Assembly (NCBI RefSeq): GCF_900141755.1
Contig: NZ_LT670844.1
Span: 3,720,001-3,784,000, forward strand
Direction of reading: 5' to 3'
Source: Bradyrhizobium lablabi
Lineage (GTDB): Bacteria > Pseudomonadota > Alphaproteobacteria > Rhizobiales > Xanthobacteraceae
Length of the DNA stretch: 64,000 bases
This document shows, in pieces, positions 44,834 to 53,672 of this stretch (its first letter is position 1; each line of letters starts with the position of its first letter). A program made the translations under genes and the position numbers. The notes under the pieces are model-generated. The model saw only the letters and a program-made list of their open reading frames with translations, was not told the DNA's origin and made no database searches.

Positions 44834-47620
44834 ATGGACAGCGTCGTGACACAACCCCGATCCGAGGCCGACGATCGTTTCGATACCGCGCGGATTACCG
44901 CAGCCGTCGACGCGCTTGCCGAAAAGCACGTCGGGCGCGAGGACCTTTTTCGCGCCGCCACCGCGCAACTGCTAAAGGCCGAGTTGATCGCGGCGCGTGC
45001 CACCGCGCAAGCCGTGCTGCTGAAGGACCGGCACGGCCGGCGCTGCGCCGAACGATTGTGCTTCGTCCAGGACGAGATCATCCGCATCCTGTTCCAGGCC
45101 GCGACGCAGCATCTGTATCGGTCGCCGGTCCCCTCCGGTGCCGAGCGCATGGCGGTGGTCGCCACCGGCGGCTATGGCCGCGGCCTGATGGCGCCGGAAT
45201 CCGACATCGATCTGTTGTTCATCCTGCCCTACAAGCAGACCGCCTGGGGCGAGCAGGTCGCCGAAGCGATTTTGTATTGCCTGTGGGACATGGGGTTGAA
45301 GGTCGGCCACGCCACCCGCTCGGTCGACGAATCGATCCGGCAGGCGCGCGGCGACATGACCATCCGCACCGCGATCCTGGAGACCAGGTTCCTCGCCGGC
45401 GACCAGCCGCTGTATAATGAGTTGGTGGCGCGGTTCGACAAGGAAGTCGTGCAGGGCACCGCTAACGAATTCGTCACCGCCAAACTCGCCGAGCGCGAGG
45501 AGCGCCACCGCCGCGCCGGGCAATCGCGCTATCTGGTCGAACCCAATGTCAAGGACGGCAAGGGCGGCTTGCGCGACCTGCACACGCTGTTCTGGATCGC
45601 GAAATACGTCTATCGCGTGCGCGAGACCGATGAGCTGCTGGAACGCGGCGTGTTCGACGCGCAGGAATACCGCACCTTCCGCCGCTGCGCCGATTTCCTG
45701 TGGTCGGTCCGCTGCAACATCCATTTCCTATCGGGACGCGCCGAAGAGCGGCTGTCGTTCGACATGCAGCGCGAGATCGCGATCCGGCTCGGCTATACCT
45801 CGCATCCCGGCATGCAGGATGTCGAACGCTTCATGAAGCACTATTTCCTGGTCGCCAAGGACGTCGGCGATCTCACCGCGATCCTGTGCGCCAAACTGGA
45901 AGATCAGCAGGCCAAGCCAGCGCCGGTGCTGAGCCGGATGATGGCGCGGCTGCGGCCCGGCATGAACCGGCGGCGGGTGCCCGGCAGCGACGACTTCATC
46001 GTCGACAACAACCGCATCAATCTCGCAGCCCCCGATGTCTTCAAGCACGATCCGGTCAACATGATCCGGATTTTTCGATTGGCGCAGAAGAACAATCTCG
46101 CCTTTCACCCCGACGCCATGCGCACGGTGACGCGGTCATTAAAACTGATCAATACGGAGCTGCGGGAAAATCCGGAAGCCAACCTTTTGTTCATGGAAAT
46201 CCTGACATCGAACGACGCGGAAATCGTGCTGCGGCGCATGAACGAGACCGGCGTGCTCGGCCATTTCATCCGCGCCTTCGGCAAGATCGTCTCGATGATG
46301 CAGTTCAACATGTACCACCACTACACCGTGGACGAGCATCTGATCCGCTGCATCGGCTATCTGCAGGAGATCGAGCGCGGCGGCAATGACGAATTCATCG
46401 TTGCCAGCGACCTGATGCGCAAGATCCGCCCCGAGCACCGTTCGGTGATCTACATCGCCGTGCTGTTGCACGACATCGCCAAGGGTCGCCCCGAGGACCA
46501 CTCGATCGCCGGGGCGAAAGTGGCGCGGCGGCTGTGTCCGCGGCTCGGCTTCAACACCGCCGATACCGAGCTGGTGGCATGGCTGATCGAGCAGCATCTG
46601 ACGATGTCAACGGTGGCGCAATCGCGCGACCTCTCCGACCGCAAGACCATCGAGAATTTCGCGGCGGTCGTGCAATCGGTCGAGCAGATGAAGCTCTTGA
46701 CGATCCTGACCACCGCCGATATCCGCGGCGTCGGTCCGGGGGTCTGGAACGGCTGGAAGGCGCAGCTGTTACGCACGCTGTACTACGAAACCGAGCCGGT
46801 GCTCACCGGCGGCTTCTCGGAAGTCAACCGCGCGCGGCGCATCGCGCTGGCGCAGGCGGAATTTGCCGCGGCGTTCACGGAATGGCCGGAGCAGGAGCTC
46901 AACGCCTATATCGCGCGGCACTATCCGGCATACTGGCTCAAGGTCGAACTGCCACGCAAACTTCGCCAGGCCCGCTTCATCCGCGCCAGCGAGCAGGCCG
47001 GCCACAAGCTCGCGATCAATGTCGGCTTCGACGAGGCGCGCGGCGTCACCGAACTGACGATTCTGGCGACCGACCATCCCTGGCTGCTGTCGATCATCGC
47101 GGGCGCCTGCGCGTCGGCCGGCGCCAACATCGTCGATGCGCAGATCTACACCACGACCGACGGCCGCGCGCTCGACACTATTGCCATCACCAGGGAATAC
47201 GACCGCGACGAGGACGAGGGACGGCGCGCCACGCGGATCGGCGAGATGATCGAGGATGTGCTGGAAGGCAAATTGCGTCTGCCCGAAGTGGTGGCGCGCC
47301 GCTCCGTCAGCCGAAGCAAGGTACGCCCGTTCGTGGTCGAGCCTGAAGTCACTATCAACAACGCCTGGTCGGACCGCTACACCGTGATCGAGGTCTCGGG
47401 CCTCGACCGGCCGGGCTTGCTCTATCAACTGACCACCGCGATCTCGAAACTCAACCTCAACATCGCCTCCGCCCATGTCGCGACCTTCGGCGAGCGCGCC
47501 CGCGACGTGTTTTACGTTACCGACCTGTTGGGCGCGCAGATCAACGCGCCGACCCGGCAGGCCGCGATCAAGAGCGCGCTGATCCATTTGCTCGCCAACG
47601 ACGATGCGGCCGCTGCGTGA
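44834..47620 (+). CDS. glnD: [Protein-PII] uridylyltransferase/uridylyl-removing enzyme
   Basis: The nitrogen-status sensor that uridylylates PII proteins when glutamine is low and removes UMP when it is high. It has 928 residues from the ATG at 44834; a GTG directly before it is less likely. The nucleotidyltransferase domain has ATGGYGRGLMAPESDIDLLF (about residue 113), the HD hydrolase domain has VLLHDIAKGRPEDHS (about 543), and two ACT domains follow, with ITILATDHPWLLSIIAGACA-like LTILATDHPWL and VIEVSGLDRPGLLYQLTTAI. These sense glutamine. The gene is unlinked to glnB here. Confidence 0.96.
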   Translation: MDSVVTQPRSEADDRFDTARITAAVDALAEKHVGREDLFRAATAQLLKAELIAARATAQAVLLKDRHGRRCAERLCFVQDEIIRILFQAATQHLYRSPVPSGAERMAVVATGGYGRGLMAPESDIDLLFILPYKQTAWGEQVAEAILYCLWDMGLKVGHATRSVDESIRQARGDMTIRTAILETRFLAGDQPLYNELVARFDKEVVQGTANEFVTAKLAEREERHRRAGQSRYLVEPNVKDGKGGLRDLHTLFWIAKYVYRVRETDELLERGVFDAQEYRTFRRCADFLWSVRCNIHFLSGRAEERLSFDMQREIAIRLGYTSHPGMQDVERFMKHYFLVAKDVGDLTAILCAKLEDQQAKPAPVLSRMMARLRPGMNRRRVPGSDDFIVDNNRINLAAPDVFKHDPVNMIRIFRLAQKNNLAFHPDAMRTVTRSLKLINTELRENPEANLLFMEILTSNDAEIVLRRMNETGVLGHFIRAFGKIVSMMQFNMYHHYTVDEHLIRCIGYLQEIERGGNDEFIVASDLMRKIRPEHRSVIYIAVLLHDIAKGRPEDHSIAGAKVARRLCPRLGFNTADTELVAWLIEQHLTMSTVAQSRDLSDRKTIENFAAVVQSVEQMKLLTILTTADIRGVGPGVWNGWKAQLLRTLYYETEPVLTGGFSEVNRARRIALAQAEFAAAFTEWPEQELNAYIARHYPAYWLKVELPRKLRQARFIRASEQAGHKLAINVGFDEARGVTELTILATDHPWLLSIIAGACASAGANIVDAQIYTTTDGRALDTIAITREYDRDEDEGRRATRIGEMIEDVLEGKLRLPEVVARRSVSRSKVRPFVVEPEVTINNAWSDRYTVIEVSGLDRPGLLYQLTTAISKLNLNIASAHVATFGERARDVFYVTDLLGAQINAPTRQAAIKSALIHLLANDDAAAA

Positions 47621-47627
47621 GTAGCGC

Positions 47628-47826
47628 ACTTCTCCCTCTCCCCGCTCTTTCGCGGGGAGAGGGCGTAGGCGGCCCACGGCCGCCGCTCTTAGTAGAAGAA
47701 CGCCGATGCGAAGCATCGGCTATGGTGAGGGGCTCTCTCCACGAATACCGAATGCGCGGTTGGTCCCCCTCACCCGAAATTCGCTACCGCGAATTTCGAC
47801 CTCTCCCCGCAAGCGGGGAGAGGTGA
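47628..47826. repeat. Composite palindromic repeat, CCTCTCCCCGC family
   Basis: CCCTCTCCCCGCTCTTTCGC with its complement at one end and CCTCTCCCCGCAAGCGGGG at the other. Between them are CGATGCGAAGCATCG and AATTCGCTACCGCGAATT hairpins. It separates glnD from the convergent NTF2-like gene. Confidence 0.82.
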
Positions 47827-47872
47827 GCCGGACTCGGTGCGTGCGCTGATTCAACTCAAGAATTATCATGCT

Positions 47873-48277
47873 CTAGAATTTGGTGACCGGCTCCAGCGTC
47901 TCGCCGGTGCGTAGCGCACGCAGCGGCGCGGTATCGCAATAGACCACTTCCTCGATGATCTTGCCGGCCTTCAGACGGAATTTGTCGACGCCGCGCCAGC
48001 TGAAGCGCTGACCATTGACGATGCGCGTGGTCTGCCACTCCACGATCAAGACATCGCCGCGCGAGGTCCAGTCCAATAATTGCCAGACGAAATCAGGTGC
48101 GGCGGCGATCTGTACTTGGAGCAGGCGGTCAAGCTCACTTCCCTTGATCGTTCGACCCACCATCGGCGTATGTAAAAGTCCCTCCGGATGCCAAAGATCG
48201 AGAAAGGCCTTGCCGTCCCGCGCCGCCCAGGCGGCGGCGAAGCGCGTGACAAAATCCTGGATCTCTGCGTCGGTCAT
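47873..48277 (-). CDS. NTF2-like (SnoaL) family protein
   Basis: A 134-residue small-domain protein. The N-terminal helices AEIQDFVTRFAAAWAARDG and FLDLWHPEGLLHTPMVGRTIKG and the later strand LIVEWQTTRIVNGQRFSW are typical of the SnoaL/NTF2-like fold. The ATG at 48277 has GGAGA upstream. An extension to 48319 is unsupported. The enzyme activity and ligand are unknown. It is unrelated in close sequence to the NTF2-like protein at 19631. Confidence 0.82.
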   Translation of the reverse strand: MTDAEIQDFVTRFAAAWAARDGKAFLDLWHPEGLLHTPMVGRTIKGSELDRLLQVQIAAAPDFVWQLLDWTSRGDVLIVEWQTTRIVNGQRFSWRGVDKFRLKAGKIIEEVVYCDTAPLRALRTGETLEPVTKF

Positions 48278-48364
48278 GGTTCGTCTCCGTGTTGGATGTG
48301 AGGGAGACGGTAGTGGCATTGCCGGGATCGGTCTGGCGATTTACGGACCTGACGTTTTAAAGAT

Positions 48365-48455
48365 CGTCATTGCGAGGAGCCCTTGCGACGAAGCAATCCA
48401 CCTTTCTATTTCTCGGCGCTGAAGATGGATTGCTTCGCTTCGCTCGCAATGACGG
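48365..48455. repeat. Palindromic intergenic repeat, CATTGCGAG family
   Basis: CGTCATTGCGAGGAGCCC and GCTCGCAATGACG ends enclose GAAGCAATCCA and TGGATTGCTTC. It is a standard single copy between minus-strand genes. Confidence 0.85.
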
Positions 48456-48470
48456 GGAGAGTTGGGGAAA

Positions 48471-49022
48471 TTACGCCGCAACCGCACTGCCTCTCGCCAC
48501 CTTCAACACCACGCCTTCGTGCTCAAGCAGCCATCGCTTGCGCGGGAGCCCGCCGCCATAGCCGGTCAGCGAACCATTGGCGCCGATCACGCGGTGACAG
48601 GGGACGACGACGCTGATCGGGTTGGAGCCGTTGGCATGGCCGACCGCGCGCACCGCCTGGGGCATGCCGAGCTGGGCGGCCAGCGCGCCATAGCTCGTCG
48701 TCGTACCGGGTGGGATCGCCGTCAGCGCGGTCCAGACCTTGCGCTGGAACGGGGTGCCGGCGAGCCGCCACTTTATCGTCTTAAGAGAATCGAGATCGCC
48801 CGCAAAATAGCTTCGCAACGCCGCCTTGACTTCTTCCGGAGCCGGTGCATCCCGCAGGATCGCCGCGCCATACTGCAGCCGCAGCAATTGGCGCAGACGT
48901 GCCTCATAATCCTCCCAGTCGAGCGCGCGCAATGCACCGTCGGCGTCGGTGACCAGCAGGGCTATCCCGATCGGCGTTTGCAGCCGGTCGAGACAAAATG
49001 TTTCAGGCGGCTTCGCGCTCAT
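48471..49022 (-). CDS. ogt: Methylated-DNA-[protein]-cysteine S-methyltransferase
   Basis: Repairs O6-methylguanine by moving the methyl group to its own cysteine. It has 183 residues from the ATG at 49022. The active-site motif VVPCHRVIG and the helix-turn-helix region PPGTTTSYGALAAQLGMPQAVRAVGHANG are complete. A frame extending upstream to 49199 reads through the preceding gene and is rejected. The start lies 20 bases inside the 3' end of the ada-alkA gene, so the two are cotranslated and together form an alkylation-repair unit. Confidence 0.94.
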   Translation of the reverse strand: MSAKPPETFCLDRLQTPIGIALLVTDADGALRALDWEDYEARLRQLLRLQYGAAILRDAPAPEEVKAALRSYFAGDLDSLKTIKWRLAGTPFQRKVWTALTAIPPGTTTSYGALAAQLGMPQAVRAVGHANGSNPISVVVPCHRVIGANGSLTGYGGGLPRKRWLLEHEGVVLKVARGSAVAA

Positions 49023-50502
49023 TGACTTTCCCCGACGCGGTTGGACGCGTAGTTCCCGCGGCCCACAAATGCAAGGCGGCATAGGCGCGCCACGGCCGCC
49101 ACCGCTCGGCGCGTGACAACAGCTCAGTGGGCGACGGGCGGCTTCCATCAGCCGAAACCATCGCGCGCAGCAAGCCGATGTCGGCGGCGGGAAAGGCATC
49201 CGGTTCGCGCAATTCGCGCATCGCGATATATTGCGCGGTCCATTCGCCGATGCCCGGCAGCGAGCGCAGTTTTGCGATCGCTTCTTCCAGGCTCGCGCCG
49301 CGGCTGAAGATCGCGGGATCAGCGGAGATGGCCTGCGCCAGCGATGTCACCGCCATCGCCCGGGCATTCGGCATACCCAGCACGGCAACATCGGCTTTTG
49401 CGATGCGCGCGGGCGACGGGAATAGATGGCTGAGGCCCTCGCCATCCCTGGTCGCCGCCGGCAGCGGCACACCGTGCGCCTCCACCAGCCTGCCGAGCAA
49501 TTTTGTCGCCGCGGGAACGGTGATCTGCTGACCGAAGATCGCGCGCACCGCAAGCTCAAATCCATCCCACGCGCCGGGCACACGCAAGCCCGGCCGTGCC
49601 GCGACCAGCGGCGCGAGCAATGAGTCGAGCGCGAGATGGGTCCCGATGGTATCGGGATCGGCGGCGAGATCGAACACCCGCCGCACCCGCGCGATGATCT
49701 GCGGCAGCGCCGCCATGTTCGGGAAGCGCACGGCGACGTTGACCCGGTTCTTGTCGGCGGGCGCGACGCTGATCACTCCGCAGTCATCGCCGATCGCGAT
49801 GGTGCGCCGGTAGGTATTTTCCGAGACGACCTCGACGCCGGGAATGGCGCGCAGGCTGAGAAACGACAGCATCGCATCGAAGTCATAGGGCGGCCGATAG
49901 GGAAGACGCACCGACAGCGCGCCGGCTTCGCGTCTTGGCTTGTCGCGGATGCGCCGCAGTTTGGCAGGCGAGCGTCCGAACATCTCGAGGAAGGTCTCGT
50001 TGAAGCGGCGGACGCTGTTGAAGCCTGCGGCGAGCGCAACCTCGGCCATCGGCAATGAGGTCTCGTGGATCAATTGTTTGGCCAACAATATCCGCCTTGT
50101 CTGCGCCACCGCGATTGGGGAAGCCCCGACATGCTGGCGAAACAGCCGTCGCAATTGGCGCGCGCCGACGCCGAGCCGGTTGGCGAGCCCTTCGACGTCG
50201 GCCTCATCGAGGCCGCCGGCTTCGATCAGCGCGAGCGCACGCGACACAGTATTGGTGGTGCCGCGCCAGAACGCGAGATCGGGCGAGGTTTCCGGCCGGC
50301 AGCGCAGACAGGGACGGAAACCGGCCTCCTGGGCCGCCGCGGCGGAGGGATAGAACGAGGTGTTTTCGAATTTTGGGGTGCGCGCGGGGCAGATCGGCCG
50401 GCAATAGATTCCGGTGGTCTTGACGCCGACGAACAGCCTGCCGTCGAAGCGGGCGTCGCGGGTCGAAATCGCGCGGTAGCAGGCAATGCGGTCCATATCC
50501 AT
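49003..50502 (-). CDS. Ada/AlkA-type fusion: DNA-3-methyladenine glycosylase 2 with Ada sensor domain
   Basis: A 499-residue protein joining three modules. Residues 1-75 are the Ada zinc domain, with Cys34, Cys38, Cys65 and Cys68; Cys34 is the position that accepts methyl from phosphotriesters. Residues about 85-190 are an AraC-type HTH, with IAVAQTRRILLAKQLIHETS and FNSVRRFNETFLEMFGRSP. Residues about 200-490 are an AlkA glycosylase with the helix-hairpin-helix LRSLPGIGEWTAQYIAMRE and a catalytic Asp in FPAADIGLLRA. It removes alkylated bases and may activate its own operon. The separate Ogt downstream supplies the O6-methyltransferase that classical Ada contains. Confidence 0.93.
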   Translation of the reverse strand: MDMDRIACYRAISTRDARFDGRLFVGVKTTGIYCRPICPARTPKFENTSFYPSAAAAQEAGFRPCLRCRPETSPDLAFWRGTTNTVSRALALIEAGGLDEADVEGLANRLGVGARQLRRLFRQHVGASPIAVAQTRRILLAKQLIHETSLPMAEVALAAGFNSVRRFNETFLEMFGRSPAKLRRIRDKPRREAGALSVRLPYRPPYDFDAMLSFLSLRAIPGVEVVSENTYRRTIAIGDDCGVISVAPADKNRVNVAVRFPNMAALPQIIARVRRVFDLAADPDTIGTHLALDSLLAPLVAARPGLRVPGAWDGFELAVRAIFGQQITVPAATKLLGRLVEAHGVPLPAATRDGEGLSHLFPSPARIAKADVAVLGMPNARAMAVTSLAQAISADPAIFSRGASLEEAIAKLRSLPGIGEWTAQYIAMRELREPDAFPAADIGLLRAMVSADGSRPSPTELLSRAERWRPWRAYAALHLWAAGTTRPTASGKVNEREAA

Positions 50503-50556
50503 GGTTCAAATCATGGTCCTTTGGCGCACGCTTGTCTCGCGGTTTTCGGACATCAT

Positions 50557-51033
50557 TCAGCTCTGAAAAATCAGGCAGGTGGTCGTGCCGTGGGCGAGCA
50601 GGCGCCCCTGGCCATCGATGACGCGACCCTCGGCGGTGCCAACCCGCCGGCCGCGGCTCAGCACAACACCCTCCGCCCTGATCATCCCGGTCTCAGGCGT
50701 GATCGGCCGCAGCAGCGAAATCTTGAACTCGAGCGTGGTCTGCCCGACGCCTTTCTCAAGCGTGGACTGGATAGCCAGTCCCATGCAGCTGTCGAGCAGC
50801 GTAGCCGTCAGACCACCGTGCACGGTGCCCGCAGGATTGAGATGATTGTCGCCGGGCTCGGCGGTGACGACGACGCGCCCGTTCACCGCCTCGGTCACGT
50901 CATAGCCCAGGGTCTTTGCGATCGTATTGAGCGGCAACGTCCCGTCGACGAGCCCCTGGACGAATTCCAGGCCGCTCATCTCTTTCTGCCTGTCGGCGCT
51001 GACGGTCCCGTAGGTCTTGCCGGCGATGTCCAT
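50557..51033 (-). CDS. PaaI family hotdog thioesterase
   Basis: A 158-residue acyl-CoA thioesterase-like protein. The hotdog-fold motif HLNPAGTVHGGLTATLLDSCMGLAIQS has the usual catalytic-loop Asn/Gly/His and acidic residue. The C-terminal strands include GVVLSRGRRVGTAEGRVIDGQGRLLAHGTTTCLIF. The start is uncertain: the ATG at 51033 gives a typical length, while one at 50979 (MSGLEFVQGL) has a purine-rich GAAAGAG before it. The substrate is unknown. It is probably involved in aromatic or fatty acyl-CoA turnover. Confidence 0.85.
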   Translation of the reverse strand: MDIAGKTYGTVSADRQKEMSGLEFVQGLVDGTLPLNTIAKTLGYDVTEAVNGRVVVTAEPGDNHLNPAGTVHGGLTATLLDSCMGLAIQSTLEKGVGQTTLEFKISLLRPITPETGMIRAEGVVLSRGRRVGTAEGRVIDGQGRLLAHGTTTCLIFQS

Positions 51034-51122
51034 GATGGAAACATCGTCGATTGCCCCGCGTCTGTCTCGCGGTTTTCGGACGCGGTCATTTTCGGCCGAG
51101 TGAGGCCCGTGAAGCGCAGGCG

Positions 51123-51551
51123 CTAGGCCGGAATCTCGCCAAACGTCTTGCCGAGGGCGAGCGGCGCAAGGCGGATCAGCCGGGAGTCCTTCACTGCGGC
51201 CTGGCGATGTTTCACGGCTTCGCGGTAGAGCGGATCGCGGATCATTTCGACGAAGGCAGAGACGCTTGGGTATTCCGCGATGAAGCAATGATCCCAGCGC
51301 TCGTCGGCGGGGCCGATCAACATCAACTCGAACCGGCCCTGCCACACGATCTTGCCGCCGAGCCTAGAAAACACCGGCCCGCTGTCGCGGCCGTAGGCGG
51401 CATAGGCTTCCGCACCGGTGGCGCTACGCCCGTCGGGATAGGCGGCGCGGTCGTTCAGCCGCACCAGATTAAGCATGTGGATCGGGCCTTCGCGGTTATT
51501 GTCGCGAAATGCCGCAAACACTTCCTTGGTCGGATCGATATGGCCTGTCAT
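51123..51551 (-). CDS. DUF1330 domain-containing protein
   Basis: A 142-residue cytoplasmic protein. The DUF1330 ferredoxin-like fold is indicated by GPIHMLNLVRLNDRAAYPDG, GAEAYAAYGRDSGPVFSRLGG and FIAEYPSVSAFVEMIRDPLYREAVKHR. The ATG at 51551 has GAGGA upstream. The function of the family is unknown. It is divergent from the DUF1304 gene. The thioesterase lies downstream on the same strand, with a 90-base gap. Confidence 0.87.
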   Translation of the reverse strand: MTGHIDPTKEVFAAFRDNNREGPIHMLNLVRLNDRAAYPDGRSATGAEAYAAYGRDSGPVFSRLGGKIVWQGRFELMLIGPADERWDHCFIAEYPSVSAFVEMIRDPLYREAVKHRQAAVKDSRLIRLAPLALGKTFGEIPA

Positions 51552-51649
51552 GATTTTTCCTCGCCTTCGCCGCTGACCGTCACACCTTGCGCGGCCACGT
51601 GCTACTAGAGTGATCGAGATACTCTCGATGCATCTAGGGGGAGGGCCCA

Positions 51650-52012
51650 ATGAACGCAATCGCCAATCTATTGGTGGCGCTGGTCGCCGTGCTGCACCTC
51701 TATTTTCTGACTTTGGAAATGTTTCTCTGGACCAAGCCGCTCGGCCTCAAGACGTTTCATAACACGCCCGAGAAGGCCGCCGATTCCGCGGTGCTGGCCG
51801 CCAATCAGGGGCTTTATAACGGCTTTCTGGCCGCCGGGCTCATTTGGGGACTGCTGCACGGCGCGCCCGCCTTCGCGTTCCAGATCAAGGTCTTCTTTCT
51901 GCTGTGCGTGATCGTCGCCGGCGTCTATGGCGCCGCAACTGTCAGCCGTCGGATTCTTTACGTGCAGGCGGCGCCGGCTGCGCTCGCGCTGATCCTGCTC
52001 TGGCTGGCGTGA
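51650..52012 (+). CDS. DUF1304 domain-containing membrane protein
   Basis: A 120-residue protein with four hydrophobic helices. The LYFLTLEMFLWTKPLGLKTF segment and NQGLYNGFLAAGLIWGLL are diagnostic of DUF1304. The last helix is APAALALILLWLA. Function unknown. GGGGGAGGG lies just before the ATG, a strong ribosome site. The substrate-binding protein gene follows 118 bases later. Confidence 0.9.
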   Translation: MNAIANLLVALVAVLHLYFLTLEMFLWTKPLGLKTFHNTPEKAADSAVLAANQGLYNGFLAAGLIWGLLHGAPAFAFQIKVFFLLCVIVAGVYGAATVSRRILYVQAAPAALALILLWLA

Positions 52013-52129
52013 GCCGTTCCCCCCGGGCGGCATCGTCTTGCATTGCCCCAACCCTTCCTCCACACTCCGAGCCAACGATGGCGTCCGCCAAACCGGATAG
52101 AATCATCGGCAACATATGGGAGAAGCGAT

Positions 52130-53356
52130 ATGAGGAACGGACTTTTTCGTCTGATCGCCGGCACAGTCGTCGCGATCGCGCTGTCGGCATCGTCCGCTTA
52201 CGCGCAGAAGAAATACGATACCGGCGCCACCGATACCGAGATCAAGATCGGCCAGACCGTGCCGTTCTCGGGCCCCGCCTCCGCCTATGCCGGCATCGGC
52301 AAGACCCAGGCCGCCTATCTCAAGATGATCAACGACCAGGGCGGCATCAATGGCCGCATGCTCAATCTGATCCAGTATGACGATTCCTATTCGCCGCCCA
52401 AAGCTGTCGAGCAGGTGCGCAAATTGGTCGAAGGCGACGAGGTGCTGTTCACCTTCCAGATCATCGGCACACCGTCGAACGCCGCCGTGCAAAAATACCT
52501 CAACGCCAAGAAAGTGCCGCAGCTGCTCGCCTCCACCGGCGCGTCGCGCTTCTCGGATTGGAAAACCGCGCCCTGGACGATTGCGTTCAATCCCAACTAC
52601 CAGTCCGAGGGGCGGATTTACGCAAAGTATATTCTGCAAAATTATCCCAACGCCAAGATCGGCATCCTCTACCAGAATGATGATCTCGGCCGCGACTACA
52701 TCACCGGCCTCAAAAGCGGCCTCGGCGACAAGGCCGCGACGATGATCATCGGCGAAGTGTCCTACGAATTGACCGACCCGACCATCGATTCGCAAATCGT
52801 CAAATTGAAATCGCTCGGCGCCGATCTGCTCTACGACGCCTCGACGCCGAAATTCGCGGCGCAGGCGATCAAGAAGGTTGCCGACCTCGCCTGGAAGCCG
52901 GTCCACATCCTCGACATCAATGCGAGCCCGGTATCGGCGACACTCAAGCCGGCGGGTCTCGATATCTCCAAGGACATCATCTCCACCAATTACGGCAAGG
53001 ACCCCGGCGATCCCCAATGGAAGGACGACGCCGGCTTGAAAGCCTATTTCGCCTTCATGGACAAATATTACCCGGAGGGCGACAAGCTCAACACCGTCAA
53101 CACCTACGGCTATTCGACCGCGGAATTATTGGTGCACATCCTGCGCCAGTGCGGCGACGACCTGACCCGCGAAAACGTCATGCGGCAGGCGACCAGCATC
53201 AGGAACTTCACGCCCAGCCTGGCGCTGCCCGGCATGACCATCAATACCTCGCCGACGGATTACCGCCTCAACAAGCAGATGCAGATGATGAAGTTCAATG
53301 GCGAACGTTGGGAGCTGTTCGGCCCGATCATCGAGGATACCGGCCCGTCGGGTTAG
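52130..53356 (+). CDS. ABC transporter substrate-binding protein, branched-chain amino acid type (copy 1)
   Basis: A 408-residue periplasmic binding protein of the LivK/HAAT group. The signal peptide (LFRLIAGTVVAIALSASSAYA) ends at an AYA site near residue 24. The mature domain begins KKYDTGATDTEIKIGQT, with the typical GPASAYAGIGKTQAAYLKMIN and NLIQYDDSYSPPKAVEQVRKL segments. GGGAGAAG precedes the ATG; an extension to 52043 is rejected. No permease or ATPase genes are nearby, so it must work with a transporter elsewhere. A paralog follows directly. Confidence 0.92.
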   Translation: MRNGLFRLIAGTVVAIALSASSAYAQKKYDTGATDTEIKIGQTVPFSGPASAYAGIGKTQAAYLKMINDQGGINGRMLNLIQYDDSYSPPKAVEQVRKLVEGDEVLFTFQIIGTPSNAAVQKYLNAKKVPQLLASTGASRFSDWKTAPWTIAFNPNYQSEGRIYAKYILQNYPNAKIGILYQNDDLGRDYITGLKSGLGDKAATMIIGEVSYELTDPTIDSQIVKLKSLGADLLYDASTPKFAAQAIKKVADLAWKPVHILDINASPVSATLKPAGLDISKDIISTNYGKDPGDPQWKDDAGLKAYFAFMDKYYPEGDKLNTVNTYGYSTAELLVHILRQCGDDLTRENVMRQATSIRNFTPSLALPGMTINTSPTDYRLNKQMQMMKFNGERWELFGPIIEDTGPSG

Positions 53357-53376
53357 CTGGCGGTGCGGGGCTCTAT

Positions 53377-53474
53377 CCTTCGAGACGCCGCGCAAGAGCG
53401 CGGCTCCTCAGGATGAGGTCTAAGACCCTCATGGTGAGGAGCGCGGCAACGCCGCGCGTCTCGAACCACGAGGC
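53377..53474. repeat. Palindromic intergenic repeat, CCTCATCCTGAGG family, between the two binding-protein genes
   Basis: TCCTTCGAGACGCC, CGCAAGAGCGCGGCTCCTCA, GGATGAGG, then CCTCATGGTGAGGAGCGCGG and CGTCTCGAACCACGAGG. It shows the unexpanded organisation of the element amplified at 10782-11760. The remaining bases to 53672 resemble the leader of the first binding-protein gene. Confidence 0.88.
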
Positions 53475-53672
53475 CACGCTAGGGACTTGATTGACCCCAA
53501 CCGGATCACCCCGCTGGCTGCCCTGAAATCGTTCACCTTTTCAGGGCGCCTTGCCTTGCAATGGCGCATCGGTTCCTCCACACTCGCGGGCAGCGATGAC
53601 GTCTGCCAGAGGGCTGAAAGCCCTCCGGACAAGATCATCGGCACAATCACAACACATGAGGAAATCAGCACT

